In this document: positions 1 to 4,645 of the stretch, one piece after another
Layout: every line of letters starts with the position of its first letter
Position numbering within the stretch: the first letter of the stretch is position 1
NCBI GenBank assembly: GCA_022360415.1
Contig: JAKSDB010000025.1
Span: 1 to 9,064, forward strand
Source: Chlorobiales bacterium
GTDB taxonomy: Bacteria > Bacteroidota > Chlorobiia > Chlorobiales > Chlorobiaceae
Reading direction: 5' to 3'
Length of the DNA: 9,064 nt
Position numbers and translations under genes: made by a program
Notes under the pieces: model-generated
What the model saw: the letters and a program-made list of their open reading frames with translations, nothing else
Database searches by the model: none
Told to the model about the DNA's origin: nothing

Positions 1-807
1 AATGGCAACCGTCTGTATCCATTCCGGCAGAGGAGTCAGCATGAGATGATGCGCACCGGTCCAGAGGTAGGCAAAAATAAGCGACCAGAAAGAGATAATA
101 GAGAGCCTGTGACTGAACAGCGGCAAGCCTGTTGAAACCGGAAGAAAGTAATAAAACATCGCCAGGATCGGGACTGTAAAAATAAAACCGACGATATTGT
201 GCCCGTACCACCACTGCACATTGGCATCGTTAGCACCAGCATAGAGCGAATACGATTTAAAAAAGTTGACAGGCACCTCAAGGTTGTTGACGATATAGAG
301 CACTGCTATTGTCACGGTCATGGCGATGATATACCACAATGACACATACATCTGCTTTTCCTGACGTTTGATCAGGGTCGCGAAAACGTTAACCGCAAAG
401 ATAACCCACATAACAACCACCGCAATATCCAGAGGCCATTCAAGTTCCGCATACTCTTTTGTGGTATTCATTCCCGCAAAAAGACTGAGAGCGGCCAGAG
501 CAATGATAAGATTGAAAAGATACAGGTGCACTTTTGCAAGGCCGGGAAAAACAAGAGGTGTTCGCGTAAGTTTCTGGAGAATGTAATAGGAAGCCGCAAA
601 AATACCGGCAAGCCCGAAACCAAGCCCCAGACCGTTGGTATGCACTACCCGCAGACGTCCGAAGCTCAGCCAGGGAGTAAGGTTGAGCGCGGGATTGAAC
701 ATCTCGATTGCTATCCAGAGGCCGACAACCAAACCGATAATCAACCAGAATAATGCAGAAAAAGTAAATCCTGGAACAATTTCGTAGTCATAATTGCTCT
801 CTTTCAT
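1..807 (-). CDS. ccoN: cbb3-type cytochrome c oxidase subunit I (CcoN), N-terminal part, cut by window edge
   Basis: Catalytic subunit of the cbb3 heme-copper oxidase, which reduces O2 to water in the cytoplasmic membrane with high O2 affinity. The 269 visible residues (family length is about 470-490) read without a stop to the left edge. About seven hydrophobic helices are visible, near residues 14-36, 56-80, 91-113, 125-146, 154-174, 200-223 and 235-258. Hallmarks are all present: GRLRVVHTN with H56 (low-spin heme b ligand), WWYGHN with H203 (CuB ligand), and Y247 six residues before H253-H254 (CuB ligands), the spacing of the CcoN Tyr that is cross-linked to a CuB His. The start is fixed by AGGGAG just upstream of the ATG. 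The second low-spin heme His lies outside the window. CcoO/CcoP would be expected further left. It is divergent from the SRPBCC gene across 171 bases. Family assignment is strong; the presence of partner subunits is inference. Confidence 0.95.
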   Translation of the reverse strand, partial: MKESNYDYEIVPGFTFSALFWLIIGLVVGLWIAIEMFNPALNLTPWLSFGRLRVVHTNGLGLGFGLAGIFAASYYILQKLTRTPLVFPGLAKVHLYLFNLIIALAALSLFAGMNTTKEYAELEWPLDIAVVVMWVIFAVNVFATLIKRQEKQMYVSLWYIIAMTVTIAVLYIVNNLEVPVNFFKSYSLYAGANDANVQWWYGHNIVGFIFTVPILAMFYYFLPVSTGLPLFSHRLSIISFWSLIFAYLWTGAHHLMLTPLPEWIQTVAI

Positions 808-978
808 GCCTTTCTCCCTATGGTCCGATTAGATTTGGTGTAGGTGATGGTTATGAGACACTTTCGAGAAGAATATAATAACTCCTGCCTGGGCATGCAT
901 GGTTTTCCTGATTATTTGCATATTTCTCATTAGGTGCTTCACTTTCGGGTACCCTTTTTCATCATAACCGAGCGTTCA
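808..978. other. Divergent intergenic region between ccoN and the SRPBCC gene
   Basis: This 171-base gap must hold promoters for two divergent genes. It is AT-rich in its middle, with a TTATTATATTC stretch (minus strand reading, about 872-882) that could supply a -10 element for ccoN. I see no convincing -35/-10 pair and no FNR-type TTGAT-N4-ATCAA site. A GTG at 934 is in frame with the SRPBCC gene but has no ribosome binding site. Confidence 0.4.
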
Positions 979-1455
979 ATGTCCTTTACCGTGACAATCA
1001 ATATCAACCGAGAGTTCAATACAGCCGCTTCTTTCGAAAAAGTTTTCGAACTACTTTCCGACGTTGGAAAATCAGGTTCCTTTTTCCCGAAAGTCGAAAA
1101 GCTGGCTCACCTCGGCAACAATATCTGGCGGTGGGAAATGGAACGTATCGGCATAGGAGAACATACGCTTCAGCAGTCGATCTATGCCTGCAAATACATT
1201 TCTGACAAAGACCGGCAAACGGTAATCTGGACCCCTGTTGATGGGATCGGCAACGCCATTGTCAACGGAAAATGGGAAACCATACCAACACAAAAAGGAT
1301 GCAAGGCTGTGTTACAATCCAACGCTGTCATCACAGTGATCCTGCCGGGTTTCCTGGAAATTATTCTTTCACCGTTGATCAGGATGGAGTTTGAGAACCT
1401 TGTCGATCAATATGTAGCAAACCTTAAAAAAGAATTCGGGCAATCTGAAAACTGA
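979..1455 (+). CDS. SRPBCC (START/polyketide cyclase-like) family protein
   Basis: A 158-residue soluble protein with the pattern of a helix-grip SRPBCC fold: an N-terminal beta strand (TVTININREF), a helix with FEKVFELLSDV (about residues 17-28), FFPKVEKL, a central run of strands containing IWRWEMERIG and TVIWTPV, and a long amphipathic C-terminal helix (about 132-153) after the hydrophobic LPGFLEIILSPL. Such proteins bind hydrophobic or cofactor-like ligands in a central cavity; no ligand can be read from the sequence. I chose the ATG at 979 rather than the in-frame GTG at 934 because the conserved-looking strand begins there. Neither start has a good Shine-Dalgarno sequence, so the start is uncertain. 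It is convergent with the thioredoxin gene, 10 bases between stop codons, with no visible terminator hairpin. The fold is inferred from pattern recognition; the function is unknown. Confidence 0.75.
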   Translation: MSFTVTININREFNTAASFEKVFELLSDVGKSGSFFPKVEKLAHLGNNIWRWEMERIGIGEHTLQQSIYACKYISDKDRQTVIWTPVDGIGNAIVNGKWETIPTQKGCKAVLQSNAVITVILPGFLEIILSPLIRMEFENLVDQYVANLKKEFGQSEN

Positions 1456-1465
1456 CGCTCTTTCG

Positions 1466-1777
1466 CTACCATCCCAGGGCTTTCATTACCTCACCCCTGA
1501 TATTCTCGTATGGCAATGCGCCGGTTGCCCTCCATTTGATCGATCCTTTTTCAAACAGCACTAATGCCGGAATACCCTGTACCTGATATTTTGCGGCAAC
1601 TTCAGGCTGCTGGTCAACATTGATTTTGACGACGGTCAATTTTCCGCTGAACTCTTCAGCAAGTTGTTTGACAGAAAGAGCAACGGAATTACAGGGTGCG
1701 CACCACCCGGCCCAGAAATCCACAAATACCGGTTTTTCGCTTTCCCGTATTAGCTGGTCAAATGATTTTTTTCCCAT
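1466..1777 (-). CDS. trxA: Thioredoxin
   Basis: Single-domain thiol-disulfide oxidoreductase of the cytoplasm, 103 residues from the chosen start. The active site is WCAPC (Ala replacing the usual Gly), preceded by VDFWA with the buried Asp, followed by VKINVD with the conserved Lys, and by GIPAL with the cis-proline opposite the active site. No signal peptide is visible. The ATG at 1777 is preceded by GGAG only three bases away. An in-frame ATG at 1795 would add six residues (MQCLEI), and from it the key residues fall at D26, C32, C35, K57 and P76, the same numbers as E. coli TrxA, but it lacks a Shine-Dalgarno sequence. Asn follows the second Cys where Lys is common. It could be a specialised rather than the main housekeeping thioredoxin; neighbours do not reveal a partner. 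Confidence 0.9.
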   Translation of the reverse strand: MGKKSFDQLIRESEKPVFVDFWAGWCAPCNSVALSVKQLAEEFSGKLTVVKINVDQQPEVAAKYQVQGIPALVLFEKGSIKWRATGALPYENIRGEVMKALGW

Positions 1778-2091
1778 AATCTCCAAGCATTGCATGTTGT
1801 GCGTGTCATCTCTGAGGTATAATACGTTTTTTCAAAAATTCATTCCCGCCCTCCCTTTTGAAACGTTACTCTCACAAAGCATTACGCTTGCTTCATGAAC
1901 ACATGGCGTTTCCAACCGGCTGAAACTTATTGACAACGGTGAAAGTTAACTTTTCGTAAGTAATCTTGTGTAATACGCATTGACATTGTCTTCTTGCAGT
2001 CCTCAATCAAAAACCTTGGGGTTGCCTCCAGAAACGAACAAAAAATTCACCCCCTGGCATACTCTTTTTTTACCGCGCATTTATTTACTTT
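1778..2091. other. Intergenic region upstream of trx and of the pterin genes
   Basis: Divergent spacer of 314 bases serving trx (leftward) and the PTPS-folE pair (rightward). Visible elements are two TTGACA boxes exactly 50 bases apart (1930-1935 and 1980-1985), both rightward, but neither has a good -10 hexamer at 16-18 bases; a TATAAT/ATTATA sequence at 1818-1823 that could be a -10 on either strand; and the palindrome at 1942-1953. No Shine-Dalgarno sequence precedes the PTPS ATG at 2092. No gene or RNA is recognisable. Confidence 0.45.
1942..1953. promoter_or_regulatory. Perfect 12-base palindrome, possible operator
   Basis: AAAGTTAACTTT is a perfect palindrome lying 7 bases after the TTGACA at 1930-1935, so it would sit in the spacer of any promoter using that box, a usual repressor position. 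Its left 9 bases, AAAGTTAAC, occur again at 7564-7572 upstream of hyaA. The binding protein is unknown and a role is inference. Confidence 0.35.
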
Positions 2092-2541
2092 ATGAATAAC
2101 GTTCTGAAGAAACCCAGAAAAGTTTACGTTACGCGTACTGTTGAGTTTAACGCTGCTCACCGGCTGTACAATCCCGGTTTTTCGGACGATAAAAACAGGA
2201 AAATTTATGGGGAGTGCAGCAATACTCACGGTCATGGGCACAATTACGAGCTGGAAATCACCATAAGCGGAGTCGTCGATCGTGATACAGGGTTTCTCCT
2301 CGACATGAAAGAGTTGAAAAATATCCTTGAACAGGAGATCATGAACCGGTTTGATCACAAAAACTTGAACCACGATGTAGACGAGCTGAAGGATGCGGTT
2401 CCAAGCACGGAGGTGCTTGCCGTTACCGTATGGGATATATTGACCGTTGCATTGCAACGCTACATTAACAGGGAAATAGCCCTACATGAGGTTACAATCC
2501 ATGAAACAAGAAAAAACTCCGTCAGATACCTTGGTGAATGA
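2092..2541 (+). CDS. 6-pyruvoyl-tetrahydropterin synthase / QueD family protein
   Basis: A 149-residue T-fold enzyme acting on 7,8-dihydroneopterin triphosphate, the product of FolE encoded next. Visible residues: H23 in NAAHRL, C42 in YGECSN, then HGHGHNY with H46, H48 and H50, D88-H89 in FDHKNL, and E138 in HET. From memory of rat PTPS, zinc is bound by H23, H48 and H50, with C42, D88 and H89 catalytic; the same positions occur here. The overlapping HGHGH lets the Cys be read both as C-x5-HGH (biopterin-type) and C-x3-HGH (QueD-type), so the motif alone does not decide between tetrahydropterin and queuosine precursor synthesis. Similarity of DHKNL and the surrounding STE segment to animal PTPS, and the folE overlap, favour a biopterin role. 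The ATG lacks a Shine-Dalgarno sequence; no better upstream in-frame start exists. Confidence 0.9.
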   Translation: MNNVLKKPRKVYVTRTVEFNAAHRLYNPGFSDDKNRKIYGECSNTHGHGHNYELEITISGVVDRDTGFLLDMKELKNILEQEIMNRFDHKNLNHDVDELKDAVPSTEVLAVTVWDILTVALQRYINREIALHEVTIHETRKNSVRYLGE

Positions 2542-3169
2542 GCCGCCGTCCAGCTCCGTATTCAGTTCCTGCGTCGACGACGATTGTTTCGACGATATCA
2601 GGGATACCGACCCGGAAATAATTGCAGGCATGGCCGATGCCGTCTACAGTATGCTGGAGGGCATGGGTGAAAACCCGGAACGTGAAGGTTTGCTGAAAAC
2701 ACCTGAAAGAGTCGCGCGGGCAATGCGATTTTTCACGAAAGGATACCGCGAAGACCCGAAAGAGATGCTGAGAAAAGCGGTTTTCACCGAGTCATATGAC
2801 GAGATGGTGCTTGTCAAGGATATCGACCTTTTTTCCTTGTGTGAACATCACATGCTACCGTTCTTCGGCAAAGCACATGTTGCTTACATCCCTGACGGAA
2901 AAATCGTCGGCCTTTCCAAACTCCCGCGCGTGGTCGAGGTATACGCCCGCCGGCTTCAGGTACAGGAACGCCTGACCCAGCAAATAAGGGATACAATTCA
3001 GGAAGTTCTGAATCCGAGAGGGGTAGGAGTCGTCATCGAGGCAAAGCACATGTGTATGGTTATGCGGGGAGTTGAAAAGCAGAATTCAACCACAACCACT
3101 TCAGCCATGTCTGGCGAGTTTCTGTCCCAGCCGACCAGAAGCGAGTTTCTGCGCCTGCTCAATCGTTGA
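2501..3169 (+). CDS. folE: GTP cyclohydrolase I (type IA, FolE)
   Basis: Converts GTP to 7,8-dihydroneopterin triphosphate, the first step to folate and tetrahydropterins. From the chosen start it has 222 residues. Zinc ligands are visible as SLCEHH (C114 and H117) and KHMCM (C185). Other family blocks include EREGLLKTPERVARA, FFGKAHVAYIP, GLSKLPRVVEVYARR, QVQERLTQQI and RGVEKQNS. The first 35-40 residues are non-conserved, acidic and carry two Cys. The ATG at 2501 follows GAGG by nine bases; an ATG at 2486 would add five residues. Translation overlaps the PTPS gene by 41 bases, so the two are probably translationally coupled. Its last 11 bases overlap the 3' end of hyaD on the other strand. 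Presence of C-H-C zinc ligands argues against the zinc-independent FolE2 (type IB) family. Confidence 0.97.
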   Translation: MKQEKTPSDTLVNEPPSSSVFSSCVDDDCFDDIRDTDPEIIAGMADAVYSMLEGMGENPEREGLLKTPERVARAMRFFTKGYREDPKEMLRKAVFTESYDEMVLVKDIDLFSLCEHHMLPFFGKAHVAYIPDGKIVGLSKLPRVVEVYARRLQVQERLTQQIRDTIQEVLNPRGVGVVIEAKHMCMVMRGVEKQNSTTTTSAMSGEFLSQPTRSEFLRLLNR

Positions 3170-3629
3170 CGACGCTGCCGAGGAATTTTTTCCCTTCTCC
3201 TACGGCATCTGCAAGAAGCTCCTGAACTTCCAGACTTATTCCGCTGCCGAGTTCCAGCTCTCTCGGCGGCACGCCGACCAGCACTATCTTTTCAGGCGCT
3301 TTTCCATGAAGTCTTGCCACAGAAAGAAGCTCACTGAGCCCCATCTGGTGTGATGACATTTTACGATGGATAAATCCCGGGAGTTCACCATCGGCATAGA
3401 CGTAAACTTTCCTGTCAAAATCGGGAGGAATGATCGCGTCAAAAATCAGGACTATATCGGCTGACTCGATATAGTCGAGCAGGTTCAGGCCCTGCGTCCC
3501 CCCGTCAATGAACTGAACGGAATCAGGCAAATCAGTGCACTCCTTTTCAAGCAGCCTGACCGCCTCCACACCAAACCCTTCGTCACCGAAAAGAATATTA
3601 CCGAGACCGATGACGTTGATTTTTTTCAT
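3159..3629 (-). CDS. hyaD: [NiFe]-hydrogenase maturation endopeptidase (HyaD/HupD family)
   Basis: Cytoplasmic protease of 156 residues that clips the C-terminal tail of the hydrogenase large subunit after nickel insertion. The Ni-sensing residues of the family are visible: E17 in GDEGFG, D64 in FDAIIP and H94 in MSSHQMG (E16, D62 and H93 in E. coli HybD). The N-terminal IGLGNILFGDEG is the family signature. Its predicted substrate is HyaB, encoded 1 kb upstream, whose tail after DPCxxCxxH is present. It is separated from hyaC by 267 bases containing inverted repeats and a dispersed repeat, so it may be expressed less than the structural genes or from its own promoter. The start has no strong Shine-Dalgarno sequence. 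The stop codon lies inside the end of folE on the opposite strand. Confidence 0.95.
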   Translation of the reverse strand: MKKINVIGLGNILFGDEGFGVEAVRLLEKECTDLPDSVQFIDGGTQGLNLLDYIESADIVLIFDAIIPPDFDRKVYVYADGELPGFIHRKMSSHQMGLSELLSVARLHGKAPEKIVLVGVPPRELELGSGISLEVQELLADAVGEGKKFLGSVVND

Positions 3630-3646
3630 TGCTGTAATTATGGCTT

Positions 3647-3709
3647 GATAGCTTTTTGCTTGATTATAAAAAAAGCTGCTCTTACCTGCTTTGAAACTTC
3701 AAAGCTATC
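3647..3709 (-). repeat. Nested, mutually exclusive inverted repeats in front of hyaD
   Basis: Three inverted repeats share bases. The outer pair is GATAGCTTT (3647-3655) with AAAGCTATC (3701-3709). Inner pair A is AGCTTTTT (3650-3657) with AAAAAGCT (3670-3677). Inner pair B is GCTTTGAA (3688-3695) with TTCAAAGC (3698-3705). The outer stem cannot form together with A and B. In the hyaD transcript these lie 18-80 bases before the start codon, the layout of a leader switch. No U-tract follows, so simple intrinsic termination is not indicated. Function is inference. Confidence 0.5.
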
Positions 3710-3808
3710 GACCGGAGAAGCCAAAATAACTTGCTCAGACACAAAACTCACGTACACAAGGGAGAAAAACCGTCGTGAACAGTTCGAGAGTAAGGCGGAC
3801 GCCGCGCA

Positions 3809-3883
3809 GGAACCGGAGCGTACAGAGAAGTACGTGAGGATTCCGAGCAGCACCCAACGATACTATCGAGCTGTGGAACAGAT
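3809..3883 (+). repeat. Dispersed hairpin-type repeat, copy 1 (hyaC-hyaD spacer)
   Basis: The left part forms an imperfect hairpin: GGAACC (3809-3814) pairs with GGATTCC (3838-3844), and CGTAC (3819-3823) pairs with GTACG (3830-3834) around a 6-base AGAGAA loop. It continues with CGAGCA and a less regular tail to 3883. Bases 3835-3849 match 7801-7815 at 14 of 15 positions, and the next 34 bases match at about 20, without gaps, so this is one member of a family. It lies between hyaC and hyaD. Orientation is given by the shared tail. Confidence 0.6.
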
Positions 3884-3896
3884 TTTTCCAGAGCTA

Positions 3897-4586
3897 TTAA
3901 TCTAATGAGGGTTCGTCTTCAACCTTATGCTTGTAACCCGTAATAATCGATGACGTTACGCTTGTACGGCCCACAACGTCGTGACGGAACACCGCGTAGA
4001 GGTGCAGGATCAGATAAAACGGAAAGATCCATGCCACGCTGTGGTGCATGATGTGCAGGTTGTAGCTGCTCCCGAAAAGTGGAATAAGCCAGCCGAACAT
4101 CGTGTCGGCAAACCCTCCCGGATTGTTTTCACCATACATCGCAAGACCGGTGACAATCATGAAAAGCGAACCGACAAAGATGAAAATAAAATAGGACATG
4201 GCTGCCACCGGGTTATGCCCTATATAGTTTGGCTCATCTCTCCTCAGGAAAAGATAGGAGGCCATCTGCTCTCTGAACGGTTTACCCCACCATTTCAGCG
4301 ACCAGGGCTTGAAGCCTGCAAAACGGGCGTAGCGGTCATGGCCGAACAGCGCCCAGTACATACGGAAAAGATAGTTCGCGATAAAAATGAACGCCGTTGC
4401 AAAATGCACAAAACGAAAGATCGACATCTGCTTGAACCAGACAGCTTCACCGATCGGTGGGTTCAGATAGGGAGAAGCTATGTATAAGCCGGAAAGAAGC
4501 AGAACAGTTATACAGATCGCGTTGATCCAGTGGTACATCCTGACCGGCAGCTTCCATACATAGATTTCCTCGATAATTCTACCCAT
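3897..4586 (-). CDS. hyaC: [NiFe]-hydrogenase cytochrome b subunit (HyaC/HupC)
   Basis: Di-heme membrane anchor of 229 residues that takes electrons from the small subunit and reduces quinone. Four hydrophobic helices are visible near residues 17-37, 57-80, 128-151 and 185-205. Expected heme ligands are H19 (RMYHW), H61 (RFVHF), H181 (NLHIMHH) and H195 (LILHLY). The intervals 42 and 14 within the two ligand groups match those I recall for Wolinella HydC (H25, H67, H186, H200). The start follows GGAGG by five bases. It lies 53 bases downstream of hyaB, across a strong stem-loop, and is followed by a 267-base spacer before hyaD. The order small-large-cytochrome b is the standard uptake (group 1) hydrogenase arrangement. 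Confidence 0.96.
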   Translation of the reverse strand: MGRIIEEIYVWKLPVRMYHWINAICITVLLLSGLYIASPYLNPPIGEAVWFKQMSIFRFVHFATAFIFIANYLFRMYWALFGHDRYARFAGFKPWSLKWWGKPFREQMASYLFLRRDEPNYIGHNPVAAMSYFIFIFVGSLFMIVTGLAMYGENNPGGFADTMFGWLIPLFGSSYNLHIMHHSVAWIFPFYLILHLYAVFRHDVVGRTSVTSSIITGYKHKVEDEPSLD

Positions 4587-4607
4587 GATTTCCTCCGTTT
4601 AAACGAT

Positions 4608-4645
4608 GCCTAAACTGAACATTTGTTGAAATGCTCAATTTAGGC
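4608..4645 (-). other. 17-bp mRNA stem-loop spanning the hyaB stop codon
   Basis: Arms 4608-4624 and 4629-4645 enclose a 4-base loop. On the plus strand two positions mismatch, but read as the hydrogenase transcript both become G-U pairs, so all 17 pairs form with a CAAC loop. The hyaB stop codon (4640-4642) lies within the 5' arm. A 10-base palindrome CGTTTAAACG (4596-4605) and the hyaC ribosome binding site follow. No U-run follows, so it is more likely an mRNA stability, processing or translation element than a terminator. Confidence 0.75.

Noticed and set aside
934..978. In-frame GTG that would lengthen the SRPBCC protein by 15 residues
   Set aside because: No ribosome binding site, and the predicted first beta strand begins just after the ATG at 979.
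1980..2008. Sigma-70 promoter using the TTGACA at 1980
   Set aside because: The hexamer 17 bases downstream (TCAATC) is a poor -10, so I did not list it as a promoter.
2047..2457. Open frame of 136 codons on the minus strand opposite the PTPS gene
   Set aside because: It is antisense to a gene with intact catalytic motifs, has no ribosome binding site and shows no family features.
3645..3905. Plus-strand open frame of 86 codons in the hyaC-hyaD spacer
   Set aside because: It reads through the inverted repeats and the dispersed repeat and ends inside the hyaC 3' end; no ribosome binding site, so I treat it as a by-product of the repeat.
3981..4487. Open frame of 168 codons on the plus strand opposite hyaC
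   Set aside because: Low-complexity charged sequence, antisense to a clearly conserved membrane protein; a shadow frame.
4596..4645. Intrinsic terminator between hyaB and hyaC
   Set aside because: The stem is strong but no U-run follows, and the hyaC ribosome binding site lies right after it; read-through is expected.
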